Positions 26,339 to 35,801 of a stretch of DNA of 64,000 bases are shown piece by piece (the first letter of the stretch is position 1; each line of letters begins with the position of its first letter). Both the position numbers and the translations under genes were made by a program. The notes below the pieces were generated by a model. The model searched no databases. It saw only the letters and a list, made by a program, of their open reading frames with translations, and was not told where the DNA came from. The stretch comes from DATAAP01 sp041690495 (GTDB lineage: Bacteria > Pseudomonadota > Alphaproteobacteria > CACIAM-22H2): NCBI GenBank assembly GCA_041690495.1, contig JAWLHE010000003.1, positions 124,001 to 188,000 on the forward strand. The letters are read 5' to 3'.

Positions 26339-29194
26339 ATGCGGAACGAACCACCCGAGCGAAGCGAAATGGAGCCCTATCGACAAAACGTCGGCGACGT
26401 ATTGGCGGCGATCGGGACGGACGCCCGGACCGGGCTGACCAAAAGAGAGGTGCAGGAACGGCTCCAACGCTACGGCAGGAACGAGCTTACGGCGGAGGAT
26501 CCCGTCCCGGCGTGGCGGAAGCTTCTCGCCCAGTTCACGGATGTCCTCGTCATCCTGCTGATCGCCGCGGCGTTGATTTCGGCAGGCCTGTGGATGTACG
26601 AGCGCGAGTCCGCCTTGCCCTACGAGGCGATCGCAATCTTCGCCATCGTGCTTCTCAATGCGCTGATGGGCTTCGTCCAGCAAGCCAGGGCGGAGCAGGC
26701 TGTCGCGGCACTGCGGCAGATGTCAGCGGCGCGCGGCAACGTCATCCGGGAGGGCGAGCGGCAGAGCATTCCAGCCACCGAAATCGTGCCCGGCGACATC
26801 CTTCTTGTCGAAGAAGGCGACACGATTCCTGCCGACGCGCGGCTGATCGAGTCGACGGCACTCCAGAGCGCGGAGGCCGCGCTGACGGGCGAAAGCATGC
26901 CGGTTCAGAAGGACGTCGCCGCGCTGTGGGAGGAAGCGGGACTCGGCGACCGGCACAACATGATCTTCAGCGGCACGTCGGCGACGTACGGGCGCGGGAA
27001 GGCAGTGGTCACCGCGACGGGGATGGCGACGCAGATGGGGCGCATCGCCGGAATGCTGAAGCAGGCGCCGGAAGAGACCACGCCGCTCCAGAAGGAGCTC
27101 GATCGGGTCGGCAAAGTGCTGGGGGCAATCGTCGTCATCATCGCCGTCGTGATGATTGCGACAATCCTCGTCATCGAGGATGTGACCGGCTTCGCGGCCG
27201 TCTTCGACGTCCTGATTCTGGGCGTTGCGCTTGCGGTCGCGGCAGTGCCGGAAGGCCTGCCGGCGGTGGTCACGGCCGTGCTGGCGCTCGGCGTGCAGCG
27301 CATGGCGAAGAGAAACGCGATCATACGCCACCTCGCAGCCGTCGAGACGCTCGGCTCCGCAAACGTCATCGCCTCGGACAAGACCGGAACCTTGACGAAG
27401 AACGAGATGACCGTGCGCCGGATCGTGACCGCAAGCGGCGGCGTGACGCTGGGCGGAACCGGTTATGTGCCCGAAGGCGAGGTGCGGAGCGACGCCGGAG
27501 GGGCAATCGACGGCCCTCTCCGGTCCGAATTCGAGCGCGTCCTCGCCGCCGCCGACCGCGCCAACAATGCCGTGCTGCAGGACCATGAGGGGCGGTGGAG
27601 CGTGATGGGCGACCCGACCGAGGGCGCGCTGATCGTCGCCGCCCGCAAAGCGGGGCTGGAGGACGATGCGCTCGATGCACGCTTCGCCCGGGTCGCCGAG
27701 GTTCCGTTCTCCTCCGAGCGCAAGCTGATGAGCACGGTCCACCGCGATGTCGAGAGGGAGGAGCGCCTGAAGGTTTTCACCAAGGGCGCGCCGGACGTGC
27801 TGCTCGCACGCTGTTCGCATGAACTGGCGGGGCTCGAGACAAAGCCGCTGACGCCGCAGCGGCGGCAAGAGATCCTCAACAGAAACGAAGAGCTCGCCGG
27901 CGAGGCGCTGAGAACGCTCGGGCTCGCCTTCCGTTCCCTGCCGTCGAATGCGTTCGAGCGTGACGATGCCGATGAGCGAATCGAGCACGAACTCGTCTTC
28001 CTCGGCCTCGTCGGGATGATCGATCCGCCCCGCGCAGAGGCGAAGGATGCGGTCGCGCGCGCGAAGCGTGCCGGAATTCGCCCGATCATGATCACCGGCG
28101 ATCACCCCAAGACGGCCGCGGTCATCGCCACGGAGCTCGGAATCAGCACCGACTCGCGTGCCATCGCAGGCCCGGAGCTCCAGCGCATGCCGGAGGAGAC
28201 CCTGGACCGTATGGTTCGGGACGTGTCGGTCTATGCGCGCGTAAATCCCGAGCACAAGCTGCGCATCGTGAGGGCCCTGCAGCGCCAGGCGATGACGGTC
28301 GCCATGACGGGCGACGGCGTCAACGACGCGCCCGCCCTGAAGACCGCCGATATCGGTATTGCGATGGGCGTGACCGGCACGGACGTTTCCAAGCAAGCCG
28401 CCGACATGATCCTCGCGGACGACAATTTCGCGTCCATCGTCGCCGCGGTCGAGGAAGGGCGCGCGATCTTCGCGAATATCAGGAAGTTCCTGCGCTACCT
28501 TCTGTCATCGAACGTCGGCGAGGTCATGACGATGTTCCTCGGCGTACTGCTGGCCGATGCGATCGGGCTGACCGCGGCGGGCGGCGGCGGCCTGGTCCTG
28601 CCGCTCCTGGCCACGCAGATCCTCTGGATCAATCTCGTCACCGACGGCGCGCCGGCGCTCGCCCTCGGCGTCGATCCGGCAGACGAGGGGATCATGGACG
28701 AGCCGCCGCGCCCGCGCGACGAAGGCGTGACCACGCGCCGCATGTGGGCAGGCATTTTCTTCGTCGGCCTGGTGATGGCGGCGGCAACGCTGACCGTGCT
28801 CGACGCCTCGCTCCCCGGCGGCCTGATCGAAGGCGCGGGCGACGTACGCTATGCGCAGACGATGGCGTTCACGACGCTGACATTGGCCCAGCTGTTCAAC
28901 GTCTTCAACGCACGCTCCGATGAGCGCAGCGCGTTCAGCGGCCTCCTCGCCAACCACTGGCTCTGGGTGGCCGTCGCCGTTTCGCTCATTCTGCAGGCTG
29001 CCGTCATTTACGTCCCGTTCCTGCAGAAAGCGTTCTCGACCATGAGCCTGAGCGCCGGCGACTGGCTCTACTGTGCGGCCGCGGCGAGTTCGGTCCTGTG
29101 GCTGCGCGAACTGGGCAAGCTCGTCAGCCGCGCAGCGGATCTCGTCCGGCGCCGGACTCCCTCTTCCGAGGCGCTTTCCCGTCCAAGGACGTGA
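26339..29194 (+). CDS. P-type ATPase, P2 (calcium/cation-pumping, PacL-like)
   Basis: A cation-transporting P-type ATPase of about 951 residues from the ATG at 26339 (an ATG at 26369 is equally usable; the frame upstream to 26024 is not convincing). Domains in order: cation ATPase N-terminal domain (GLTKREVQERLQRYGRNELT), actuator (LTGESMPVQKD), PEGLPAVVTA in TM4, phosphorylation site SDKTGTLTKNEM, hinge MTGDGVNDAPALKTADIG, and a C-terminal TM block. PEGLPA in TM4 is typical of Ca2+-ATPases. The substrate is probably Ca2+, but Na+ or Mn2+ cannot be excluded. It converges on copA with 9 bp between the stops. Confidence 0.9.
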   Translation: MRNEPPERSEMEPYRQNVGDVLAAIGTDARTGLTKREVQERLQRYGRNELTAEDPVPAWRKLLAQFTDVLVILLIAAALISAGLWMYERESALPYEAIAIFAIVLLNALMGFVQQARAEQAVAALRQMSAARGNVIREGERQSIPATEIVPGDILLVEEGDTIPADARLIESTALQSAEAALTGESMPVQKDVAALWEEAGLGDRHNMIFSGTSATYGRGKAVVTATGMATQMGRIAGMLKQAPEETTPLQKELDRVGKVLGAIVVIIAVVMIATILVIEDVTGFAAVFDVLILGVALAVAAVPEGLPAVVTAVLALGVQRMAKRNAIIRHLAAVETLGSANVIASDKTGTLTKNEMTVRRIVTASGGVTLGGTGYVPEGEVRSDAGGAIDGPLRSEFERVLAAADRANNAVLQDHEGRWSVMGDPTEGALIVAARKAGLEDDALDARFARVAEVPFSSERKLMSTVHRDVEREERLKVFTKGAPDVLLARCSHELAGLETKPLTPQRRQEILNRNEELAGEALRTLGLAFRSLPSNAFERDDADERIEHELVFLGLVGMIDPPRAEAKDAVARAKRAGIRPIMITGDHPKTAAVIATELGISTDSRAIAGPELQRMPEETLDRMVRDVSVYARVNPEHKLRIVRALQRQAMTVAMTGDGVNDAPALKTADIGIAMGVTGTDVSKQAADMILADDNFASIVAAVEEGRAIFANIRKFLRYLLSSNVGEVMTMFLGVLLADAIGLTAAGGGGLVLPLLATQILWINLVTDGAPALALGVDPADEGIMDEPPRPRDEGVTTRRMWAGIFFVGLVMAAATLTVLDASLPGGLIEGAGDVRYAQTMAFTTLTLAQLFNVFNARSDERSAFSGLLANHWLWVAVAVSLILQAAVIYVPFLQKAFSTMSLSAGDWLYCAAAASSVLWLRELGKLVSRAADLVRRRTPSSEALSRPRT

Positions 29195-29203
29195 CGAACG
29201 CCG

Positions 29204-31594
29204 CTACAATTGCAACCGGCGCAATCGCAGGGCATTGGCGACCACGCTGACCGACGAAAGCGACATGGCCGCGGCGGCGATGATCGGCGACAGGAGAATG
29301 CCGAACGCCGGGTAGAGGACGCCCGCCGCGACCGGCACGCCGGCCGCGTTGTAGATGAACGCGAAAAACAGGTTCTGCCTGATGTTCCGCATGGTCGCCT
29401 GCGACAGCCGCCGGGCGCGGACGATGCCGGTCAGGTCCCCCTTGAGCAGGGTCACGCCCGCGCTTTCCATCGCCACGTCGGTGCCCGTCCCCATCGCGAT
29501 GCCGACATCCGCGGCCGCCAGCGCGGGCGCATCGTTCACGCCGTCGCCGGCCATCGCAACGACGTGGCCGGCGGCCTTGTACCGCTGCACGACGGCGCTC
29601 TTCTGCTCGGGCAGGACCTCGGCCTCGACCTCGCCAATTCCGAGCCGGCGTGCAACAGCCCTCGCAGTCGTCCAATTGTCACCCGTCAGCATTACGACGC
29701 GCACCCCCTCTGCCTCGAGCGCCGCCAGCGCTTCGGGCGTGGACGCTTTCACCGGATCGGCGATGGCGAGCACGCCGATCGCCGCGCCGTCGGCGCCGGC
29801 GAAGATCGCCGTGGCGCCGTCCCGCCGCAGCTCTTCCGCCGCGGCCGCGAGCGGCGCGACATCGACGCCGCGCTCGGCAAGGAATCTGGCGTTGCCCAGC
29901 ACGACCCGCCTGCCGTCGACCGTACCGAAGGCACCCTTGCCGACGGGCGAATCGAAATCCGCGACGGGCGATGTTCGCACGCCTTTCGCTTCGGCAGAGG
30001 CCACGATCGCGACGGCCAGCGGATGCTCGCTTGCACGCTCGACGCTCGCGGCGAGGCGCAGCACCTCGGCCTCGGTGAGGCCCGCGGCGGGAACGATCGC
30101 CGTTACGGCCGGCTTGCCCTCGGTCAGCGTGCCGGTCTTGTCGACCACGATCGTGCCGACCTTCTCCATGTGTTCGAGCGCCTCGGCATTCCGGATCAGC
30201 ACGCCCGCCTGGGCGCCGCGGCCGACGCCGACCATGATCGACATCGGCGTGGCGAGCCCGAGCGCGCAGGGACACGCGATGATCAGCACCGCGACCGCGG
30301 CGACGAGCCCATAGGAAAAGCGCGGTTCCGGCCCCCAGATCCCCCAGGCGGCAAATGCAAGAATGGCGACCGCAATCACCGCGGGCACGAACCAGCCTGA
30401 CACCTGATCCGCAAGCCGCTGAATCGGCGCCCGGCTCCGCTGTGCTTCGGCGACGAGCTGCACGATCTGCGACAGCATCGTGTCGCGCCCGACCTTCCGT
30501 GCGTCGATGACAAGGGCCCCCGACTGATTGATCGTGCCGCCGATGACCTTGGCACCGGGCTCCTTCGTCACGGGCATCGACTCTCCCGTCACCATTGACT
30601 CGTCAACGGCGCTGCGTCCCTCGACGACGGATCCGTCCACCGGCACCTTCTCTCCCGGGCGAACGCGCAGGCGGTCTCCGACCCGCACAACGTCAAGCTG
30701 GACCTCTTCCTCCCCCCCGTCCGCGCGAAGGCGACGGGCCGTTTTCGGCGCCAGATCGAGAAGCGCCCGAATGGCGCCGCCGGTGCTTTCCCGCGCGCGG
30801 AGCTCCAGCACCTGTCCGAGCAGGACGAGAACGGTGATGACCGCCGCCGCCTCGAAATACACAGCGACGGAACCATCCTCGCCCCGGAAGGCAGCGGGGA
30901 ATATTCCCGGCGCGAGCGTCGCGACCATGCTGTAGAGCCAGGCCACGCCGGTCCCCATCGCGATCAGCGTGAACATGTTGAGATTGCGTGTGACGAGCGA
31001 CCGCCAGCCGCGCACGAAGAACGGCCAGCCGGCCCACAGCACGACCGGCGTCGCCAGGATCATCTGGATCCAGTTCGAGGTCTGCTGACCGATGGCGTGA
31101 GTCAGGCCGGTGAGATGACCGCCCATCTCCAGGACGAGAACCGGAACGGCCAGGACCAGCCCGATCCTGAACCGCCGCGACATATCGGCAAGTTCGGGGT
31201 TCGGGCCGGCTTCGGCGGCGACCAGCTCCGGCTCCAGCGCCATGCCACAGATCGGGCAGGAGCCCGGTCCTGCCTGCCGGATCTGGGGATGCATGGGACA
31301 GGTATAGATCGTGCCTTCCGGCACCGCTTCTCCATGTGCCTGCTTCGGGGCGAGGAATTTCCGCGGGTCGGCCGCGAACTTTGCCTGACATCCGGCCGAG
31401 CAGAAAGAGTACGTCCGGCCTCCCAGATCGTACCGGTGCGGCGTGGTGTGCGGATCGACGGTCATTCCGCAGACCGGATCGCGCACCCCGCCCTGCCGGC
31501 TCTCGTGAGAAGGCCCGCGGTGCCGGAAGGCCGCATCGTGCGAGCGGCGATGTCCGTCTTCGGAGCCGCCGCCGTGCGCGTGAACGTCCGTCAT
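29204..31594 (-). CDS. copA: CopA-type P1B-ATPase with YHS and heavy-metal-binding N-terminal domains
   Basis: A copper-exporting ATPase of about 796 residues. The ATG at 31594 (MTDVHAHGG, His-rich) has GGGAGGA upstream. Domains: His-rich tail (1-35), YHS domain (DPVCGM at about 39, FCSAGCQAKF), a heavy-metal-binding zinc-ribbon-like domain (YTCPMHPQ and CPICGMALEP, about 97-122), eight TM helices with the CPC motif (IIACPCALG), phosphorylation site DKTGTLTEG, the HP motif (ASEHPLAV) and GDGVNDAPAL. No HMA domain is present; the YHS/HMBD pair replaces it. Pumps Cu(I), or Ag(I), to the periplasm. Confidence 0.93.
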   Translation of the reverse strand: MTDVHAHGGGSEDGHRRSHDAAFRHRGPSHESRQGGVRDPVCGMTVDPHTTPHRYDLGGRTYSFCSAGCQAKFAADPRKFLAPKQAHGEAVPEGTIYTCPMHPQIRQAGPGSCPICGMALEPELVAAEAGPNPELADMSRRFRIGLVLAVPVLVLEMGGHLTGLTHAIGQQTSNWIQMILATPVVLWAGWPFFVRGWRSLVTRNLNMFTLIAMGTGVAWLYSMVATLAPGIFPAAFRGEDGSVAVYFEAAAVITVLVLLGQVLELRARESTGGAIRALLDLAPKTARRLRADGGEEEVQLDVVRVGDRLRVRPGEKVPVDGSVVEGRSAVDESMVTGESMPVTKEPGAKVIGGTINQSGALVIDARKVGRDTMLSQIVQLVAEAQRSRAPIQRLADQVSGWFVPAVIAVAILAFAAWGIWGPEPRFSYGLVAAVAVLIIACPCALGLATPMSIMVGVGRGAQAGVLIRNAEALEHMEKVGTIVVDKTGTLTEGKPAVTAIVPAAGLTEAEVLRLAASVERASEHPLAVAIVASAEAKGVRTSPVADFDSPVGKGAFGTVDGRRVVLGNARFLAERGVDVAPLAAAAEELRRDGATAIFAGADGAAIGVLAIADPVKASTPEALAALEAEGVRVVMLTGDNWTTARAVARRLGIGEVEAEVLPEQKSAVVQRYKAAGHVVAMAGDGVNDAPALAAADVGIAMGTGTDVAMESAGVTLLKGDLTGIVRARRLSQATMRNIRQNLFFAFIYNAAGVPVAAGVLYPAFGILLSPIIAAAAMSLSSVSVVANALRLRRLQL

Positions 31595-32003
31595 GAAGCT
31601 GTCCTCCCCAAGAACCGGATGGAATGATCCGGCCAAGCCGGACCCGTCAAGCCGGATGCAATCTCCGATCCGCGTGGCCGGCTCCCAGCGGACCCGGTTA
31701 CGCTTCTCGCCATACGGAAGCTTGACCCTGTCTTGCCGCGAATTCCAGCTCGGAGCCGTCGAGCGGCGACGACAATGAACCGGACGGCCCGACTCCGGAC
31801 GCGGCAACTCACCGGGTTGCGTTCGCGGGCAGGCTCCCGCGCTCTCCAGATCATGATCGGCTGCCGTCGTCCGCCGAACGCCAAACGGAACTTCACGGGC
31901 GGCTCCGTGTTCCCCTTAGAGGGATGGGCTGAGCGGCAGATATTCAAGGCCTTGGTGCCATGTCCTTGGCTCTCGATCGGCAAAGAGCATTCGGAGGTGA
32001 GCG
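31595..32003. other. Divergent control region between copA and the formate dehydrogenase operon
   Basis: About 410 bases without a convincing gene, separating copA (minus) from the fdh operon (plus), so promoters for both must lie here. On the copA side, an imperfect dyad GCTTC-N10-GAAGC (31702-31721) is a possible binding site for a MerR/CueR-type regulator, but spacing and sequence are not a clear CueR box. Close to copA the DNA has repeated CCGGCTTG/CAAGCCGG arms (about 31625-31660) that can fold. No -35/-10 pair could be fixed. Confidence 0.35.
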
Positions 32004-32228
32004 ATGTTCTCCCGGAGCAACATGTCACTGGGCCGGCGCAACTTCCTCCGCACACTCGGGTCCGCCTCCACGGCGGCAGCCGCCGCAGCGGCAGCCCTGC
32101 CGATCGCGGCGCCGGATGCACAGGCCTACGACCCCGGCGAAGAAGAAACCAGAGCGCGCTATCGCGCCGACAGTCCCGGCGTACAGGCCTTCTATCGAAC
32201 GAACGGCTACGAAACCCTGAAGAAGTGA
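32004..32228 (+). CDS. Tat-leader mini-protein of formate dehydrogenase operon
   Basis: A 74-residue protein with an intact twin-arginine signal, LGRRNFLRTLG, followed by an Ala-rich hydrophobic stretch and an AQAYD cleavage area, leaving a mature part of only about 35 polar residues (ending NGYETLKK). Such short Tat-targeted proteins are found directly upstream of formate dehydrogenase alpha subunits in many proteobacteria; their role is unknown and an assembly or export aid is inferred. GGAGG lies just upstream of the ATG. The stop is 10 bp before the fdhA start. Confidence 0.85.
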   Translation: MFSRSNMSLGRRNFLRTLGSASTAAAAAAAALPIAAPDAQAYDPGEEETRARYRADSPGVQAFYRTNGYETLKK

Positions 32229-32238
32229 GGGTGTGCCG

Positions 32239-35178
32239 ATGCTGACCAGGCGAACCAACGGCGAGGCGAGACGCGGAAGCCTGCTGGCCGCCGCCGCGAG
32301 CATGAATCACGACACGGTAGACCGTCGTACCTTCCTGCGCCGATCAGGCTTGGCCGCCGGGCTGGCCGCCGCCGGTTCGCTGCAGCTCGGCACCATGCGC
32401 AAGGCTGAGGCCGTTCCGGGGCCGGTTCCTGGCGCGGAAGTTCAGATCCGCAAGAACATCTGCACCCATTGCTCGGTGGGTTGCACGGTTCTCGCAGAAG
32501 TGCAGAACGGCGTCTGGACCGGCCAGGAGCCGGGCTGGGACAGCCCGATCAACCGCGGCACGCATTGCGCCAAGGGCGCGGCGATTCGCGAGAGCGTGAT
32601 CGGCGAGAGACGCCTCAAGTACCCGATGAAGCTGGTCGGCGGTCAGTGGCAGCGGGTGTCGTGGGACCAGGCGATCGACGAGATCGGCAACAAGCTGCTC
32701 GAGATTCGCGAGACGTACGGCGCGGACTCGGTCTTCTGGCTCGGCTCCGCAAAATTCACCAATGAAGCAGCCTACCTCATGCGGAAGCTCGGCGCGTTCT
32801 GGGGCACCAACTCCATCGATCACCAGGCGCGTATCTGCCATTCGACCACCGTGGCCGGCGTCGCCAATACCTGGGGCTACGGCGCGCAGACGAACTCGTA
32901 CAATGACCTGCGCAATGCCAAGACCATGATCATCATGGGCGGCAATCCGGCCGAGGCGCACCCGATCTCGATGCAGCACATTCTGGCGGGAAAGGAGATC
33001 AACCGCGCGAACCTGATCGTCATAGAGCCGCGCTTCACCCGCACCGCCGCACATGCAACGCAGTTTTTGCGGATGCGTCCCGGCACCGACATACCCGTGC
33101 TCATGGGCATGATGTGGCACGTCCTGCAGAACGGCTGGGAGGACAAGGAATTCATCCGGCAGCGCGTCTACGGAATGGACCAGGTCTACAAGGAGATCGA
33201 GAAGTATCCGCCGGACGAGGTCGAGCGGATCACCGGCATTCCAGGCGACCAGCTCAAACGCGTGGCCGAGATGATGGCCAAGCAGCGGCCCGCGACGCTC
33301 ATCTGGGCCATGGGCCAGACGCAGAAAACCGTCGGTACGGCGAACGTACGCGCATCCTGCATCGCGCTCCTGCTCACCGGCAATGTCGGCTCCGCCGGCA
33401 CCGGCGCAAACATCTTCCGCGGGCACACGAACGTCCAGGGCGCCACCGATCTCGGGCTCGATGTCACGAGCCTCCCGCTCTATTACGGCCTGACCGAATC
33501 CGCGTGGAGGCACTGGGCGCGCGTGTGGGAGGTCGATTACGAGTGGTTCCAGAGCCGGTTCGACGAGATCCCCGCGAAGGCCGGCCGCAAGGCGCGAAAC
33601 CGCAAGCAGAACATGGAGATGCCCGGCATCGCCTCGACGCGCTGGTTCGACGCGGTGCTGCTCCCCGAGGACCAGATCGACCAGGCGAATCCGGTCAAGG
33701 CCATGGTCGTCATGGGCCATGGCGGCAATACCATCCCGCGCATTCCCGATGCCGTGAAAGGCGTCGAGAAGCTCGACCTTCTGGTCGTCGCCGATCCCTA
33801 TCCGACATCCTTCGCATCGATGTCCGAGCGCAAGGACAACCTTTATCTGCTTCCGGCTTGCACCTCTCTCGAGATGGACGGATCCCGCACGGCCTCGAAC
33901 CGCTCGCTGCAATGGGGCGAGCAGATCGTGAAGCCGGTGTTCGAGTCGAAGAACGACTACGAGATCATGTATCTTCTTGCCAGGAAGCTGGGCTTCGCCG
34001 ACGACCTGTTCAAGAACATCAGGGTCGATAACAACGTACCCAGCGCTGAGGATCTCCTGCGCGAGATCAACCGCGGAGGCTGGTCGACCGGCTATTGCGG
34101 CCAGTCGCCGGAGCGCCTCAAAGCGCATATGCGCAACCAGCAGAAGTTCGACATCGTGACGCTGCGCGCGCCGAAGGACGACCCCGAGGTCGGCGGCGAC
34201 TACTACGGCCTGCCCTGGCCCTGCTGGGGCAAACCCGAGATCCGTCATCCTGGCTCGGCCGTGCTCTATGACACGTCGCGCCACGTGATGGACGGCGGCA
34301 GCCCGTTCCGGGCCCGTTTCGGTCTGGAACGCAACGGCGAGACGCTTCTCGCGGAAGATTCCTACACGGTCGGCTCGGAGCTCACCGACGGTTATCCCGA
34401 ATTCACGCTGGGCGTGCTGAAGAAGCTCGGCTGGGACAGGGACCTGAGACCGGAGGAGCTGGAGGTCATCAACAGAATCGGCGGAGACACGGCCGATGCG
34501 GTGTCGTGGGCGATCGATCTGTCGGGCGGCATCCAGCGGGTCTGCCTCGAGCATGGCGTCATGCACTACGGCAACGGCAAGGCCCGCGCGGTCGCCTGGA
34601 ATCTGCCGGATCCGATTCCGACACACCGCGAGCCAATCTACTCGCCGAAACCGGATCTCGTCGCGAAGTATCCGACGCGGCCCGACGAGCGGCAGCTGCG
34701 GATGCCGAACATCGGTTTTTCCGTGCAGAAGGCGGCGGTGGACAAGAACTTCGCCACGGAGTTCCCCCTCGTCCTCAGCACCGGCCGGCTGGTCGAGTAC
34801 GAAGGCGGCGGCGAGGAGACGCGGTCGAACAAGTGGCTCGCCGAGCTGCAGCAGGACATGTTCGTCGAGATCAATTCGGCGGACGCGGCCGAGCGCGGCA
34901 TCAGGGAGTGGCAGTGGGTGTGGGTGCTCGGGCCGGAGAGCTCTTCCAGGGCCCGCGTCAGGGCCCTGGTCACCGAACGGGTCGGGAAAGGCGTCGCGTG
35001 GATGCCGTTCCACTTCGCGGGATTCTATCAGGGTGAGAATCTCCGCAGCCGCTATCCGCAAGGCACCGATCCGTTCGTGCTGGGAGAGAGTGTCAATACC
35101 GTCACGACGTATGGCTACGACCCGGTGACCAACATGCACGAAGGCAAGGTCACGCTTTGCCAGATCCGTCCGGCCTGA
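32239..35178 (+). CDS. fdhA: Formate dehydrogenase alpha (catalytic) subunit, Mo/W-bisMGD, cysteine type
   Basis: The periplasmic catalytic subunit of a membrane-bound formate dehydrogenase, 979 residues. I chose the ATG at 32239, which has GAGG upstream; a Tat motif (DRRTFLRRSG) lies at about residues 28-37. A [4Fe-4S] site follows (CTHCSVGC and a later Cys in GTHCAKG). The metal ligand is Cys in RICHSTTVAG, where E. coli FdnG has selenocysteine; it is encoded by TGC, so no recoding is needed. The molybdopterin-binding domains run to the C-terminus (YDPVTNMHEGKVTL). It oxidises formate to CO2 and passes electrons to fdhB. Confidence 0.95.
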   Translation: MLTRRTNGEARRGSLLAAAASMNHDTVDRRTFLRRSGLAAGLAAAGSLQLGTMRKAEAVPGPVPGAEVQIRKNICTHCSVGCTVLAEVQNGVWTGQEPGWDSPINRGTHCAKGAAIRESVIGERRLKYPMKLVGGQWQRVSWDQAIDEIGNKLLEIRETYGADSVFWLGSAKFTNEAAYLMRKLGAFWGTNSIDHQARICHSTTVAGVANTWGYGAQTNSYNDLRNAKTMIIMGGNPAEAHPISMQHILAGKEINRANLIVIEPRFTRTAAHATQFLRMRPGTDIPVLMGMMWHVLQNGWEDKEFIRQRVYGMDQVYKEIEKYPPDEVERITGIPGDQLKRVAEMMAKQRPATLIWAMGQTQKTVGTANVRASCIALLLTGNVGSAGTGANIFRGHTNVQGATDLGLDVTSLPLYYGLTESAWRHWARVWEVDYEWFQSRFDEIPAKAGRKARNRKQNMEMPGIASTRWFDAVLLPEDQIDQANPVKAMVVMGHGGNTIPRIPDAVKGVEKLDLLVVADPYPTSFASMSERKDNLYLLPACTSLEMDGSRTASNRSLQWGEQIVKPVFESKNDYEIMYLLARKLGFADDLFKNIRVDNNVPSAEDLLREINRGGWSTGYCGQSPERLKAHMRNQQKFDIVTLRAPKDDPEVGGDYYGLPWPCWGKPEIRHPGSAVLYDTSRHVMDGGSPFRARFGLERNGETLLAEDSYTVGSELTDGYPEFTLGVLKKLGWDRDLRPEELEVINRIGGDTADAVSWAIDLSGGIQRVCLEHGVMHYGNGKARAVAWNLPDPIPTHREPIYSPKPDLVAKYPTRPDERQLRMPNIGFSVQKAAVDKNFATEFPLVLSTGRLVEYEGGGEETRSNKWLAELQQDMFVEINSADAAERGIREWQWVWVLGPESSSRARVRALVTERVGKGVAWMPFHFAGFYQGENLRSRYPQGTDPFVLGESVNTVTTYGYDPVTNMHEGKVTLCQIRPA

Positions 35179-35194
35179 ACCGAAGGAAGCCGCA

Positions 35195-35788
35195 ATGGCG
35201 AGAATGAAATTCCTGTGCGACGCGGACCGCTGCATCGAATGCAACGCCTGCGTCACCGCCTGCAAAAACGAGCATGACGTGCCTTGGGGCATTCAGCGGC
35301 GCCGGGTCGTCACGCTCAATGACGGAAAGCCCGGCGAGCGTTCGATCTCAATGGCCTGTATGCATTGTACCAACGCGCCGTGCGCGGCAGTCTGCCCGGT
35401 CGACTGCTTCTATCGAACTGCCGACGGCGTAATCCTGCATTCCAAGGACCTGTGCATCGGCTGTGGCTATTGCTTCTATGCCTGCCCGTTCGGAGCGCCC
35501 CAGTACCCGCAGACCGGGAACTTCGGCACACGGGGCAAGATGGACAAGTGCACCTTCTGCGCCGGCGGACCCGAGGCGGACTCGACGGAGATCGAGTACG
35601 TCAAATACGGCCGCAACCGCCTTGCGGAGGGCAAGCTGCCGCTCTGCGCCGAGATGTGCTCGACCAAATCGCTCCTCGCCGGAGACGGCGAGGTGATCGA
35701 GAAGATCTACAAGGAGCGCGTCGAGGTTCGCGGCTACGGCTCTGGCATGTGGGGCTGGAAGACTGCCTATGGCGAGACGGTGGCATGA
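35195..35788 (+). CDS. fdhB: Formate dehydrogenase beta (four-cluster Fe-S) subunit
   Basis: A 197-residue electron-transfer subunit with four [4Fe-4S] motif groups: CIECNACVTACKNEHDVPWG, CMHCTNAPCAAVCPV, CIGCGYCFYACPFGAP, and CTFCAGG with CAEMCSTKS. It carries electrons from the catalytic subunit to the cytochrome b subunit. It has no membrane anchor helix like that of E. coli FdnH. AAGGAAG precedes the ATG, 16 bp after fdhA. Confidence 0.95.
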   Translation: MARMKFLCDADRCIECNACVTACKNEHDVPWGIQRRRVVTLNDGKPGERSISMACMHCTNAPCAAVCPVDCFYRTADGVILHSKDLCIGCGYCFYACPFGAPQYPQTGNFGTRGKMDKCTFCAGGPEADSTEIEYVKYGRNRLAEGKLPLCAEMCSTKSLLAGDGEVIEKIYKERVEVRGYGSGMWGWKTAYGETVA

Positions 35789-35801
35789 CGGCGGGAGGGC
35801 T

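Noticed and set aside
31702..31721. A CueR operator for copA
   Set aside because: Only a GCTTC-N10-GAAGC dyad is seen; the 19-bp promoter spacing and flanking hexamers of CueR promoters could not be matched, so it is mentioned only in the region entry.
32833..32850. Possible selenocysteine at the formate dehydrogenase metal site
   Set aside because: The codon is TGC (RICHSTTV), a normal cysteine, so no UGA recoding or SECIS element is involved.
32344..35292. A 982-codon open frame on the minus strand opposite fdhA
   Set aside because: It is the antisense shadow of the formate dehydrogenase alpha subunit, which has full family motifs on the plus strand. Long antisense frames are expected at this GC content.
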